From the NCBI GenBank assembly GCA_000335715.1, contig AMYZ01000002.1, positions 124,001-188,000 on the forward strand: a stretch of 64,000 bases of DNA, in the 5' to 3' direction. The notes beneath the pieces are model-generated. The model saw only the letters and a program-made list of their open reading frames with translations, had not been told where the DNA came from and did not search any database. Position 1 is the first letter of the stretch, and each line of letters starts with the position of its first letter. Origin of the DNA: a beta proteobacterium L13 (GTDB lineage Bacteria; Pseudomonadota; Gammaproteobacteria; Burkholderiales; Chromobacteriaceae). Shown in pieces: positions 7,718 through 16,923 of this stretch. The position numbers and the translations under genes are program-made.

Positions 7718-9481
7718 CTAACGATACTGTGGTGGTAGCTTGTCCGTGGCAGCCTGCGCCATCTCGCGCAGACGCGCCCAAGCTGGCTCACTTTCGTCCA
7801 GTTCGGCCAGAAAATCCGGCGCGTAGGTCGGGAATGATGCCAGCGCCAGGCTAAAGGTATGCGCCGCCTTGTCCTGTTCGCCAGCCAGCGCTTCCATCTG
7901 TGCCTTGCGCCGCAGCACATCCGGGTAAGGGCGGAACGCCGCCATCAGCTCCAGCCAGTGGCGCTGCGTTTTCAAGGCCTGCGGTGTAGGCGTAATCACG
8001 TCATCCAGCAAGCCCAGCGCGTGCGAGGCAAACATAGGCTCGTGGCGGATGATCTGCTCCAGCCGCTGTTGCTGACGCTGGGTGGTCGGGTAATACAAGC
8101 CCTGCATCTCGCGATAACGCCAGCTGCCATAGGCAGCCAACAGCAACAACACTACGGCCAACACCGCATACACGGGCGCCACCCAGCCTAGCGGAGCCTC
8201 ATCTGCCTCCGGTGCCAGCGCCAGCATCATCACCATGACCGCGGGAAAGTACAGATACCACAGCGGATATTCCAGCATGCTGTGGATCAGCGTCACCGCC
8301 ATGATCGCCAGGGGTACCAGATGTACCGGCGCGACACGGCGGCCAAAGTAAGGCCAGGCCGCCCAGGCAAACCCCAGCACAGCACACAAGGTGCCAGCCA
8401 AGCCCATTTCGGCGAGCAGCTGGAACACCAGATTGTGGGCATTGGCAAACAGCCCGCTATTGATGCCAGCATTGGCAAACTGCGGCAGCATCTGCAAACG
8501 CACACTCTCGGAGGCGTACTGATACCAGCCAAAACCGAAGCCCGGATGCTCGGTAAACACGATCCAGGCTTTACCCCACTCCGCCAGCCGCCGCGCGCCC
8601 ATGCCATCGCTGTTTGCGGCCAACCTTTCCAGACCACTCGCAGCAACCGGCCCATGCAAAAGGGGGGCTAGTAGCTTCTCGGCCAGCGGCAAGGCGAACT
8701 GCATGGCCACAATCAGTGCCACGGCCAGCCACATCACCCGCATCAATTTTGCCGACTGCGCTACGCGCAAGCGCCAGTGCCACCAGCCTGCCATCACCGC
8801 CAGCGCAAACGCGTATAACAGCACCGTGCGTGAACCCGCAAAGGCAATGGACAAGGAAAGCCAGGCGATAGCGCCCCAGAGCCAGCGTCGCGCCTGCTGG
8901 CCGCTTACCAATAGCCAGACACCCGCTACCACTCCCCAGGTCAGGTAATGCGCATACTGGTTTCGCTGGCCGATATGGCCGAATACATTGGTTGTAGGGT
9001 GGCTACTGTCGTAGAACAGCACACCGCCCATGGCCTGAGCCAGACCGGTGACTTGCGCCAGGCCGATCAGGGATTGCAGTAGCGTGCCTAGCAGGATCGC
9101 TTTGCACAAATAGGTAATCAGCGCCTCCGCCCCCCAGCGCAGACGCAAGCGTGCGACAACAAGCGCCAACAGCGACAAGGCTACAAAGGCCAAAGCCGTC
9201 GCCTGATTCAGGCCGGGGAATAGCACCGGTACAAACCACGGCTGCAACGCCCACACCAGCGCCAAGACCATCATCCAGATGCTGGCCCTGGGCCACGCAG
9301 AAGGGGTTGCCGGCAACAGCAAGCCGGCTAGCGCGGCGCAGCAAACCACCGTGATTTCGCCCCACCATTGCGGCAAAGGCAGAAAGTGGAAACGCGACAG
9401 AAAAGGGAAAATAGTGATCGCAGCCAACAATAAGGCAGCGATACGGACACGTTTGGTGTCATCCATCAGAAAAGCAGACAT
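7718..9481 (-). CDS. PglL/Wzy-family O-oligosaccharyltransferase, second copy
   Basis: Probable inner-membrane enzyme that transfers a lipid-linked glycan to pilin or other periplasmic proteins. The 587 residues form about a dozen hydrophobic helices. The conserved PglL motif GQRNQYAHYL is at about 171-180 and the catalytic-region AHNLVFQLLAEMG has its His at residue 349, where an essential His has been reported in meningococcal PglL. A C-terminal Wzy_C_2-like soluble region follows. It is directly downstream of a related gene and of two pilin genes. O-antigen ligase or polymerase activity cannot be excluded from sequence alone. Confidence 0.83.
   Translation of the reverse strand: MSAFLMDDTKRVRIAALLLAAITIFPFLSRFHFLPLPQWWGEITVVCCAALAGLLLPATPSAWPRASIWMMVLALVWALQPWFVPVLFPGLNQATALAFVALSLLALVVARLRLRWGAEALITYLCKAILLGTLLQSLIGLAQVTGLAQAMGGVLFYDSSHPTTNVFGHIGQRNQYAHYLTWGVVAGVWLLVSGQQARRWLWGAIAWLSLSIAFAGSRTVLLYAFALAVMAGWWHWRLRVAQSAKLMRVMWLAVALIVAMQFALPLAEKLLAPLLHGPVAASGLERLAANSDGMGARRLAEWGKAWIVFTEHPGFGFGWYQYASESVRLQMLPQFANAGINSGLFANAHNLVFQLLAEMGLAGTLCAVLGFAWAAWPYFGRRVAPVHLVPLAIMAVTLIHSMLEYPLWYLYFPAVMVMMLALAPEADEAPLGWVAPVYAVLAVVLLLLAAYGSWRYREMQGLYYPTTQRQQQRLEQIIRHEPMFASHALGLLDDVITPTPQALKTQRHWLELMAAFRPYPDVLRRKAQMEALAGEQDKAAHTFSLALASFPTYAPDFLAELDESEPAWARLREMAQAATDKLPPQYR
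8615..8627 (+). repeat. Exact copy of the 13-mer repeat TGCGGCCAACCTT
   Basis: Lies inside the second PglL-like gene, where the coding strand reads AGG TTG GCC GCA and encodes Arg-Leu-Ala-Ala (residues about 286-289). Confidence 0.8.
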
Positions 9482-9548
9482 GAATCACGCTCACTGGCGC
9501 CAGCAAAGGCCGAAGCATAGCCGATGCCAGGCCAGCGAGCAAAAACAG

Positions 9549-11360
9549 CTAGTTAAAGTGGGGTAGCAGGGGGGCGCGAACTGGCAAGCCCATGGTTACC
9601 TGGCGCACCAGGGCCGCATCGCCTTGGCGTTGTTGCGTTACGGCACCCATGGCTGCTTTATCCAGCAGGGGTTGCAGACGGGTATCACCGCTACTGGCAA
9701 TCACCATGGCACAACGCGGCGCATCCACCGGGTAAGCCGCCTGCAGCATACGCAAACTATCCTGCGCCCCTGCAGCCTGGCCGGACCACTGACGCAGCAT
9801 GGCAAGCTTGCACAGCAACATAGGGTAAGGCCGGTAAGCAACCAGCTCCTCGTGATGGCGCAGTTTGATAGCCAGCTGGCTAGGCGACGGCACCAGGAAG
9901 TTGCTCAGCATCAGCTCGGACTCAAAACGCCAGAACGGGTTAGCCGACAGGCTAATAAGCTGCTCGATCTGCTGCTGGTTCAGTTTGATATCACGCGATG
10001 GGTTCTGGCTAGCCACCAGCAGCGGGAAAACCATCGCGCCCTTGGCAATGTATAACAACGTGGCCATGCCCAGAATGACAGCGCCCAGCCTGCGCATACT
10101 GGCACGCAGCGCCAGCTCCACCCCAGCCTTCGGCGACAATGCCAATACCACAAAGAAGGCAAACAGAAATGGTAGATACCATAGCGGGTACTCGAACATC
10201 GAGTGCCCCAGGGTGATCGCCCCCATCAAGAGCAAGAATGCATTCTCTGCTGTAGCATGCTGGCGCTGCAGATAAGGCCACAAAGCCATTGCCACAACGC
10301 TTGCGGCCAACAGTGTCGCAGGGACGCCGGTTTCTGCGGCCAACTGCGTGATCAGATTATGGCTATGAGTAAACAGGCTGCTTTCCGGTACCTTGGTCAA
10401 ACCGCCAAAGGTTTCCAGCCACACCGACTGATAGCCATAACCGCCATAACCGGTACCCAGCCAAGGATAAGCCTGCACGATCTCCCAGCACTTGGCCCAC
10501 TCCACCCGGCGGCGGGCACCAAAACCCGCATCACCAAGGCGGTCCAGGCCAGAACCGATGTCCAGCCCAAACAGCCACTGAGCCAAAGGCTTACCGGCCA
10601 ACTGAAAAAATACCACCGCAGCGGCAGCCCATAGCAAAGCTTGGCCAATGCGCAACTGCGCCTCGCGGCGGTGCCATAACAAACCAACTGCTAGCATTGC
10701 ACCTGCATAGGCCAGCGGCAAACGCCCACCAGACCACGCAGCCAGCAGTGACAAGAACATCACCAGCACCACAACCAGGCCAGCTCGCAAACGCTGCTGG
10801 CTCCACAGATAGGCAGCCGCCACCACACCCCAGCTCAGTACATGGGCGAACTGGTTACGCTGGCCGGTATTACCCATCACTTCGCGCCCACCAAACACCA
10901 GCCACCCCTTGGCCGATGGCGCCCAGCCTGCTATCTGCGCCACACCGATCAAAGCTTGCAGCAAGGCACCAGCCAGCACGGCATAAGCCAGCCAGGCGAC
11001 CAGACGCTCCCGCCCCCAGCGGTCTTGCTGCGCGGCCAGCAGGCAAGCACCGAGTGCGACAAGCAGTACACCAAACAGCTCGAACGGCAGCATCCCCGCA
11101 CTGTGCTGCTGGTAGCGCCACAAGCTGCCGAGCCATAGCAGCAACCACCACAGGGCAAAACCCGGCAAAAACCAGGGCGCCGTGGTTAAGCGGGCCTGAT
11201 CGCGCCGCGCCTGCCAGCCGGCCAGTAGCAAGGGAACCGCCACCAGCACCAACGTGAGCGCGTTCGTCCACCAATCCTGCACGGGACTGTAACGGGCAAA
11301 ATTCAGCAGAGGCAGGCTATAGACCAGCAGGAGAGGAAACAGGATCGCAGTGGGTGACAT
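9549..11360 (-). CDS. PglL/Wzy-family O-oligosaccharyltransferase, first copy
   Basis: A 603-residue polytopic membrane protein of the same family as its downstream neighbour. It carries GQRNQFAHVL at about 166-175 and SHNLITQLAAETG with His about 334, plus a C-terminal Wzy_C_2-like region. It lies just after the pilin terminator. An in-frame GTG at 11393 falls inside that terminator hairpin, so ATG 11360 (MSPTAILF) is preferred; the ribosome binding site is weak. Position next to the pilins suggests pilin glycosylation. The two copies are clearly diverged, so they may differ in acceptor or glycan. Confidence 0.82.
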   Translation of the reverse strand: MSPTAILFPLLLVYSLPLLNFARYSPVQDWWTNALTLVLVAVPLLLAGWQARRDQARLTTAPWFLPGFALWWLLLWLGSLWRYQQHSAGMLPFELFGVLLVALGACLLAAQQDRWGRERLVAWLAYAVLAGALLQALIGVAQIAGWAPSAKGWLVFGGREVMGNTGQRNQFAHVLSWGVVAAAYLWSQQRLRAGLVVVLVMFLSLLAAWSGGRLPLAYAGAMLAVGLLWHRREAQLRIGQALLWAAAAVVFFQLAGKPLAQWLFGLDIGSGLDRLGDAGFGARRRVEWAKCWEIVQAYPWLGTGYGGYGYQSVWLETFGGLTKVPESSLFTHSHNLITQLAAETGVPATLLAASVVAMALWPYLQRQHATAENAFLLLMGAITLGHSMFEYPLWYLPFLFAFFVVLALSPKAGVELALRASMRRLGAVILGMATLLYIAKGAMVFPLLVASQNPSRDIKLNQQQIEQLISLSANPFWRFESELMLSNFLVPSPSQLAIKLRHHEELVAYRPYPMLLCKLAMLRQWSGQAAGAQDSLRMLQAAYPVDAPRCAMVIASSGDTRLQPLLDKAAMGAVTQQRQGDAALVRQVTMGLPVRAPLLPHFN

Positions 11361-11376
11361 GGGCTTTGGCAATGAA

Positions 11377-11403
11377 AAAAGGAGTGTTTGCACACTCCTT
11401 TAG
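11377..11403 (-). terminator. Rho-independent terminator after the tandem pilins
   Basis: On the minus strand AAAGGAGTGT, GCAA loop, ACACTCCTTT, then further T residues. It lies about 20 bases after the pilin stop and before the PglL-like gene. It would let abundant pilin mRNA stop here while a minority reads into the ligase genes. Confidence 0.85.
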
Positions 11404-11421
11404 TTAGATCAGACTGCTGTA

Positions 11422-11889
11422 TTAGCGGCAGTTGGATGGTACGTATTTAGGGTCAAGTGCAACAGTGGTACCTTCCGCAGTTACACCCGTTGCCACGGTA
11501 ACAGAGCAATCCCACTGAATGCCACCAGCACTTACAGTCGGGTTCAAGAACAAGACTGCATTAGTAGTGACGTTATTCTTGTAGCGGATCTGGATCACAC
11601 CAGAAGCCAGAACAGCTACATCATTCACAGCGTTACCAGTAATTGTTGTGGCAGAGGCAATACCATATGTGGCATTCAACGGTGCAGTGCCAGAAACAAA
11701 AGCATTGTTAGTTGAGTAGTACTCAGTGACTGCAGTCTTGGCACCTGCAGCCAGGCTCAAACCTTCCGACACGTGAGCACGCTTGGTGTAGTCCTGGTAG
11801 GCCGGGATAGCAATGGCAGCCAGAATACCGATGATAGCCACAACAATCATCAGTTCGATCAGGGTAAAGCCCTGTTGTACACGTTTCAT
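11422..11889 (-). CDS. Type IV pilin (PilA/PilE-like), downstream copy
   Basis: Probable pilus subunit. The 155-residue precursor has a short class a leader ending in Gly, MKRVQQG, cleaved before [20 protein letters not shown] with the conserved Glu5. A variable globular domain follows with two C-terminal-half cysteines (WDCSV and PSNCR), which would form the D-region disulfide loop. ATG 11889 has a GGAG site 8 bases upstream; longer in-frame sequence upstream is not pilin-like. It is tandem with a second pilin and probably shares its sigma-54 promoter. Which of the two is the major subunit cannot be told. Confidence 0.93.
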   Translation of the reverse strand: MKRVQQGFTLIELMIVVAIIGILAAIAIPAYQDYTKRAHVSEGLSLAAGAKTAVTEYYSTNNAFVSGTAPLNATYGIASATTITGNAVNDVAVLASGVIQIRYKNNVTTNAVLFLNPTVSAGGIQWDCSVTVATGVTAEGTTVALDPKYVPSNCR

Positions 11890-11942
11890 AATGAACACTC
11901 CATGGTTATAAGCAAGGCTAGGCCTTGGTGGGTTACAGCTAC

Positions 11943-12377
11943 TCAATTACGGCAGTTCGATGGCAACAGCCGTGTCAAATCGTTATCGCCACTACACACC
12001 CAGCGGTAACTGCCGGAAGTAGTAGCTTGCGGGGTCAGCCACACATGCGCTCCACTGGAGACCTTGCTGCTGACTTCTACGTTGATGATGCTAACTGCAC
12101 CTGACGCCTGCACATCCAACCGGGCAATACTGTCACCACGAGGGGCGGTACCATCGGCAATACCTGCGCTGGCGTTGCTGGCTGGCCAGCTGCCGTTGGC
12201 CGCATGGTATTCCTCCACCGCTGTTCTCGCTGCACTGGCCGCCACCAGTACCTCGCTGATGTAAGCGCGGCGGGTGTAATCCTGGTAAGCCGGGATAGCG
12301 ATGGCGGCCAGAATACCGATGATGGCTATCACGATCATCAGCTCGATCAGGGTGAAGCCGGCTTGTCTTTTCTGCAT
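11943..12377 (-). CDS. Type IV pilin (PilA/PilE-like), promoter-proximal copy
   Basis: A 144-residue pilin precursor: leader MQKRQAG, then [20 protein letters not shown] with Glu5, alpha-1 spine through [14 protein letters not shown], and C-terminal cysteines in RWVCSG and PSNCRN delimiting a 15-residue loop between them. It is more diverged from the downstream pilin in the globular part than in the N-terminal helix, as expected for surface-exposed pilin regions. A good sigma-54-type promoter lies 57 bases upstream. It could be the major pilin or an accessory, DNA-binding pilin of the ComP kind; sequence alone does not decide. Confidence 0.92.
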   Translation of the reverse strand: MQKRQAGFTLIELMIVIAIIGILAAIAIPAYQDYTRRAYISEVLVAASAARTAVEEYHAANGSWPASNASAGIADGTAPRGDSIARLDVQASGAVSIINVEVSSKVSSGAHVWLTPQATTSGSYRWVCSGDNDLTRLLPSNCRN

Positions 12378-12433
12378 GTCGCACTCGCTGTGCACTGTAT
12401 CGCAGCGAATAACAGCAATAACCAGGCCAGCCA

Positions 12434-12449
12434 AGCAATAACCATGCCA
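12434..12449 (-). promoter_or_regulatory. Sigma-54 (RpoN) promoter of the pilin genes
   Basis: The minus strand reads TTGGCATGGTTATTGCTT. This matches the RpoN consensus TGGCAC-N5-TTGCW with one mismatch and the diagnostic GG-N10-GC spacing. Transcription would start about 12 bases on, leaving a leader of about 45 bases before the ATG at 12377. RpoN/PilSR control is known for pilin genes in several proteobacteria. Confidence 0.75.
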
Positions 12450-12536
12450 ATGTAATTAAAAATAACATTGTTCTTTACTTTTCAATACTATGGCGCTACT
12501 AAAAATTCATGCTGCCAAATTGGCACTGACCTTTTT

Positions 12537-12552
12537 TTGTCATAAGTGACAA
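12537..12552. repeat. Inverted repeat upstream of bioA
   Basis: TTGTCA-TAAG-TGACAA, a perfect 6-bp inverted repeat, followed at once by another TTTTTGTCA. It sits in the 245-base gap between the divergent pilin and bioA genes, about 70 bases before the bioA start. It could be an operator; no known consensus is recognised. Confidence 0.4.
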
Positions 12553-12622
12553 TTTTTGTCAGTTCGATAGAGCACTCTCAGTCGTGCTAGCATCTGCTCT
12601 ATCTTACCGAGCAGGCCTTACC

Positions 12623-13978
12623 ATGACGCAGCACTCTCAGGACTGGCTGGCCCGCAGCCGGGCCGCCGTTTGGCACCCTTGTACCCAGATGAAACGCCAT
12701 GAAACCCTGCCTATCGTGCCTATCGCGCGGGCGGACGGTATCTGGCTGGAAGATTTTGATGGCAAGCGTTACATCGATGCCGTCAGTTCCTGGTGGGTAA
12801 ACCTGTTTGGCCACAACCAGCCCCGTATCAAGCAGGCCATCAAAGACCAGCTGGACACACTGGAACACGTCATCCTGGCGGGTTTTACCCATCAGCCGGT
12901 CGTGGCACTGTCGGAAAAGCTGGCCGCGCGGTCTGGCCTGGGTCATGCGTTTTATGGCTCGGATGGGGCCAGCGCGACTGAAATCGCGTTGAAGATGAGC
13001 TTTCACTACTGGCGCAATGTCGGCCAAACCGGCAAGCAGCGCTTTGTCAGCCTGGAAAACAGCTACCACGGCGAAACTGCCGGTGCGCTAGCAGTCACCG
13101 ATGTACCGCTGTTTTCCACCACCTACGCCCCGCTGCTAAAAGAAAACTTCCGCGTGCCTTGCCCGGACAGCAGGTTGGCCGCAGCAGGCGAAAGCGCGGA
13201 AGACGTAGCCCTGCGCGCGGCAGATGCCCTGGCCGCCTTGCTGCACGAAAAGCACCATGAAATCGCCGCCCTGATCGTTGAGCCACTGGTGCAAGGCGCT
13301 GCGGGCATGGCCATGTACCACCCGGTTTATCTGCAACGCGCCCGCGCCCTGTGCGATCAATACCAGATACACCTGATTGCCGACGAGATTGCCGTGGGCT
13401 TTGGCCGAACCGGTACGTTTTTTGCCTATCAACAAGCAGGTATCACGCCTGACTTCCTGTGCCTGTCCAAAGGCATTACCGGGGGCTATTTACCGTTATC
13501 GTGCGTGCTCACTAGCGATACGGTTTACCAGGCTTTTTACGATGACGATATCACCCGGGGCTTTTTGCACTCGCACAGCTATACCGGCAACCCGTTGGCA
13601 TGCCGTGCCGCGCTGGAGGTGTTGGCCATCTTTGAAGAAGAATCGGTACTGGCACGCAACCGCGATACCGCAGCCCGCTTCAGCCAGCATCTGGCACGCG
13701 TGGCGGCGCACCCTGCCGTGCGGCATTTCCGCCATCAGGGCATGATTTGGGCTTTTGATGTTGACTGTACGCGGCACGACTTCGCCGTGGCATTTTTCAG
13801 CGGCATGCTCTCGCGCGGCTGCCTGGTGCGGCCTATTGGCAAGACGGTGTACTTCATGCCGCCTTACATTATCGAGGAGGCACACATGCTGCAGCTGGTC
13901 GACAGTACCTGTGCAGTGCTGGACGACATCCTGGCGGGTACCGACGCCTACGAACGGCAAGAAAGCCCGCTGCCGTAA
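12623..13978 (+). CDS. bioA: Adenosylmethionine-8-amino-7-oxononanoate aminotransferase BioA
   Basis: PLP enzyme of biotin synthesis; it converts KAPA to DAPA using S-adenosylmethionine as amino donor. The 451-residue class III aminotransferase has WHPCTQMK near the N-terminus, SSWWVNLFGHNQP, FYGSDGASATEIALKM, NSYHGETAGAL, the PLP-contacting IADEIAVGFGRTG and the Schiff-base Lys in CLSKGITGGYLPLS. I chose ATG 12623 (MTQHSQDW), with AGG upstream, over the longer frame. No other bio genes are adjacent, and no BirA operator is recognisable. Confidence 0.95.
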   Translation: MTQHSQDWLARSRAAVWHPCTQMKRHETLPIVPIARADGIWLEDFDGKRYIDAVSSWWVNLFGHNQPRIKQAIKDQLDTLEHVILAGFTHQPVVALSEKLAARSGLGHAFYGSDGASATEIALKMSFHYWRNVGQTGKQRFVSLENSYHGETAGALAVTDVPLFSTTYAPLLKENFRVPCPDSRLAAAGESAEDVALRAADALAALLHEKHHEIAALIVEPLVQGAAGMAMYHPVYLQRARALCDQYQIHLIADEIAVGFGRTGTFFAYQQAGITPDFLCLSKGITGGYLPLSCVLTSDTVYQAFYDDDITRGFLHSHSYTGNPLACRAALEVLAIFEEESVLARNRDTAARFSQHLARVAAHPAVRHFRHQGMIWAFDVDCTRHDFAVAFFSGMLSRGCLVRPIGKTVYFMPPYIIEEAHMLQLVDSTCAVLDDILAGTDAYERQESPLP

Positions 13979-14050
13979 ATGTTGCTAGCAGTGCAATGGC
14001 CCACTTCAATATACTTACGTCATTAATATCGGGACTATACTGCTTTAATA

Positions 14051-15658
14051 ATGTTGAACCTGTCGCTCAATACGCCGCACCTCGACCCGGTCATGGTCAT
14101 GTGTGACCCCGATCAGCTAGAGGCCTGGCTTCACCACCTGCCCTATGCCCAGCCTTTTGACTGCGCACAGCTGATCCGCGACGCCCTTGCACAGCTCAAC
14201 TGCATCAAGCTTCCCCCGGCTACCCGCCTGCAGCTGCTTCGGCTCTACCTGCTGGCGCAAGACAAGTTATTGCCCGTGCTGGAGGCTGAGGCCCGCCCCG
14301 GCGACCTCACCAGCTACAGCCGTGCACGCGGAGCCGCCCTGCTTGCCCAGCACTTGTCCATCCTGATTCACAATGGTTTCAAGCGCGTCCTGCTGGACCG
14401 CAGCCAGGAACACGGGCTGTTTGCCCTTGACCGCCACAAGCTGGAAGCGCTGAACCTCACCATGCTCAGCGCCCGCCAGCTAGCCTTGCTGTATGCCAGA
14501 ACCTACACCCCGGTTCCGGCTGGTTTCTGGCACGACTGCCACCAGATCTTTCTTTACGTGTTGCAACAGGGCTGGGAAAGCAAGGCACTCAACGACAAAG
14601 AAGACAGCCTGGGTTCCCTGTACCGTCAGCTACTGCTCTTGGGGCTCACCGCCTGCAACCGCATGGAACCCGCGCTGATCGATTACACCCTGCTGCTGAT
14701 ACGCAAATACGCCAAATGCCTGCACCTGGTGCAGATAGACCGTTTACCAGAGCGCCACGGTGCCTTCCTGTACCAGCCAGAAGCCGATAGCCCGCCGCGC
14801 TTTCACAGCGAGCTCCCCGCCAACCAGATGCCATCGCACTGGTGGATTATTGATACACAGGCACTGCAGCACGAGCTGATGGAAAAACTGCTCAGCTTGC
14901 AGCGCCTGGCGCAAAGCCATAGCGAAGACACCCGGCTAGCCGAGGAAATCCGCCGGGTCTTGCACCTGATGCAAGCCTGGCAAAGTGCCCCGCAACGCCG
15001 CCATGCCCGGCACGACAGCCAGCAGCAAGTCGAGCTGGTTACCCTGCTACCCACCTGCTGGTTCATCGCCAACCAGGCCAGCTGGGACTTCGCCACCCCG
15101 GCAGAAGCGTTGCCGCCACTGGCTAACAGCACAGATGGCGTAGAGATACATGGTTCGGATGAAAGCGATAGCGTCCCGGCCAAGCACGCCAGGCCGCTGC
15201 CAGCAGCCCCGGCCACGGTCACCATGCACAACCTCAGCGCCTCGGGCATGCTGCTGCGTGGCGAATCGCCACAACACCCGCTGCGTACTGGCGAGCTAGC
15301 CATGCTGCGCCTGCCAGGCAAGTTGTGGCACCTGGCGGTGATCCGCTGGGTGAACCTGCGCGGCGAAGGCATGGAAGCCGAATGCGGGCTGGAACAGCTC
15401 GGCCCGCTACCCGACGCAGTCATGCTGATGCCGGTCATCACCCACCCCAATGACCACTTCCAGATGGCACTACACCTGCCCGCCCTGCCGCGCAGCGGCC
15501 GCGCTGCCATGCTGGTGATACCCGGGCGTCAATACCAGAAGCTGCGCGAGTTCCGCATGCTGACCGCACAGGGCGAGCAGCTGATCCGCACCACTACGCT
15601 GGACTCGCAAACCGCGTATTACCAGTTTGTCGAGTACCGCCCCAGCAGCGACTTCTGA
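14051..15658 (+). CDS. PilZ-domain protein, probable c-di-GMP receptor
   Basis: A 535-residue cytoplasmic protein. The first 300 residues are helical and Leu-rich with no family I recognise by motif. The C-terminal part holds a PilZ-type site: RRHAR at about 316-320 (RxxxR) and NLSASG at 394-399 (the D/N-x-S-x-x-G motif). The two halves of the site are about 74 residues apart, longer than usual, with an acidic/Pro-rich insertion between. ATG 14051 has no clear ribosome binding site. A link to the nearby pilin genes is only positional. Confidence 0.7.
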   Translation: MLNLSLNTPHLDPVMVMCDPDQLEAWLHHLPYAQPFDCAQLIRDALAQLNCIKLPPATRLQLLRLYLLAQDKLLPVLEAEARPGDLTSYSRARGAALLAQHLSILIHNGFKRVLLDRSQEHGLFALDRHKLEALNLTMLSARQLALLYARTYTPVPAGFWHDCHQIFLYVLQQGWESKALNDKEDSLGSLYRQLLLLGLTACNRMEPALIDYTLLLIRKYAKCLHLVQIDRLPERHGAFLYQPEADSPPRFHSELPANQMPSHWWIIDTQALQHELMEKLLSLQRLAQSHSEDTRLAEEIRRVLHLMQAWQSAPQRRHARHDSQQQVELVTLLPTCWFIANQASWDFATPAEALPPLANSTDGVEIHGSDESDSVPAKHARPLPAAPATVTMHNLSASGMLLRGESPQHPLRTGELAMLRLPGKLWHLAVIRWVNLRGEGMEAECGLEQLGPLPDAVMLMPVITHPNDHFQMALHLPALPRSGRAAMLVIPGRQYQKLREFRMLTAQGEQLIRTTTLDSQTAYYQFVEYRPSSDF

Positions 15659-15728
15659 CGCAGCGCACCATCCGCACGGAATGCGTTACACTGGTACTCC
15701 GTTTTTTGTCGAACAGGAAGCAGTGCGG

Positions 15729-16847
15729 ATGCAATCGGTGATTCATACAGCCACGCGTATCGTGGTGAAAGTGGGCTCCAGCCTGGTAACCAACGACGGC
15801 AAAGGCCTGGACCACGGCGCGCTGGCGCGCTGGGCCGCCGAGATCGCCGAGCTGCGCCGCCGCGGCAAACAGGTAGTGCTGGTTTCCAGCGGTGCCATTG
15901 CCGAAGGCTGCCAGCGCCTGGGCTGGGCCAAGCGCCCGAAAGCCGTACACGAGCTGCAAGCCGCCGCCGCCGTGGGCCAGATGGGCCTGTGCCAGGCGTA
16001 TGAAAGTGCCTTCCGCGAGTACGGCCTGCAAACCGCGCAGGTACTGCTGACCCACGAAGACCTGTCCGACCGTCTGCGTTACCTGAACGCCCGTACCACG
16101 CTGTCCACGCTGCTAACGCTGGGCGTGGTACCCATCATCAACGAAAACGACACCGTGGTGACCAGCGAGATCCGCTTTGGCGACAACGACACGCTGGGCG
16201 CACTGGTCACCAACCTGATCGAAGCCGACGCGCTGGTCATCCTCACCGACCAGCGCGGCCTGTACAGCGCCGACCCGCGCAAGCACCCCGACGCCGAGTT
16301 CATCCACGAAGCGGAAGCCGGCAACCCGGCGCTGGAAGCCATGGCCGGCGGCGCCGGCTCCAGCGTGGGCACCGGCGGCATGTACACCAAGATCATCGCT
16401 GCCAAACGCGCGGCGCGCAGTGGTGCCGCCACCGTGATTGCCAGCGGCCGCGAAGCCAGCGTGCTGTCGCGCCTGGCCGACGGTGAAGGCATCGGCACCC
16501 AGCTGAATGCGCCCACCACCCGCCTGGCCGCGCGCAAGCAATGGCTGGCCGACCACCTGCAGCTGTCCGGCCAGCTGGTGCTGGACGCCGGTGCCGCGCT
16601 GGCGGTGCGCGAAAAAGGCACCAGCCTGCTACCGATCGGCGTCATCGCGGTAGAGGGCAGCTTCCTGCGCGGCGACGCCGTGGCCTGCGTGGACGAGCAG
16701 GGTCTGGAAGTGGCGCGGGGGCTGGTGAACTACAGCTCGGAAGAAGCGCGGCTGATCATGCGCAAAGCCACTCGCGACATCGAAGGCGTGCTGGGCTATC
16801 TGGTAGAGCCCGAGCTGGTACACCGTGACAATATGGTGACGCTGTAA
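15729..16847 (+). CDS. proB: Glutamate 5-kinase ProB
   Basis: First enzyme of proline synthesis; it phosphorylates glutamate to gamma-glutamyl phosphate. The 372-residue product has an amino-acid kinase domain ([70 protein letters not shown]) and a C-terminal PUA domain (about 275-365). ATG 15729 has an AGGAAG site 8 bases upstream. proA is not adjacent but lies 35 kb away on the other strand. Full length. Confidence 0.96.
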   Translation: MQSVIHTATRIVVKVGSSLVTNDGKGLDHGALARWAAEIAELRRRGKQVVLVSSGAIAEGCQRLGWAKRPKAVHELQAAAAVGQMGLCQAYESAFREYGLQTAQVLLTHEDLSDRLRYLNARTTLSTLLTLGVVPIINENDTVVTSEIRFGDNDTLGALVTNLIEADALVILTDQRGLYSADPRKHPDAEFIHEAEAGNPALEAMAGGAGSSVGTGGMYTKIIAAKRAARSGAATVIASGREASVLSRLADGEGIGTQLNAPTTRLAARKQWLADHLQLSGQLVLDAGAALAVREKGTSLLPIGVIAVEGSFLRGDAVACVDEQGLEVARGLVNYSSEEARLIMRKATRDIEGVLGYLVEPELVHRDNMVTL

Positions 16848-16879
16848 GCGCCCGTGGCTGGCCGTTGCGGCCAACCCTG

Positions 16880-16912
16880 ATGCCGCCCCCCTCGCAGGTG
16901 GGCGGCATTTTT
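16880..16912. terminator. Terminator between proB and the photolyase gene
   Basis: A 9-bp stem ATGCCGCCC/GGGCGGCAT followed by a T run. It lies between converging genes. A near-exact repeat-motif copy (TGCGGCCAACC at 16866) stands immediately before it. Confidence 0.8.
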
Positions 16913-16923
16913 CATGGCTGCCC

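Noticed and set aside
9549-11393. GTG start at 11393 for the first PglL-like protein
   Set aside because: The codon lies inside the pilin terminator hairpin and directly on the GGAG sequence with no spacing.
11890-11942. A second sigma-54 promoter between the two pilins
   Set aside because: A GG...GC pair is present but the spacing is 9, not 10, and the flanks are poor.
12480-12622. BirA operator at bioA
   Set aside because: Only a TTGTCA/TGACAA inverted repeat is present; it does not match the biotin operator consensus.
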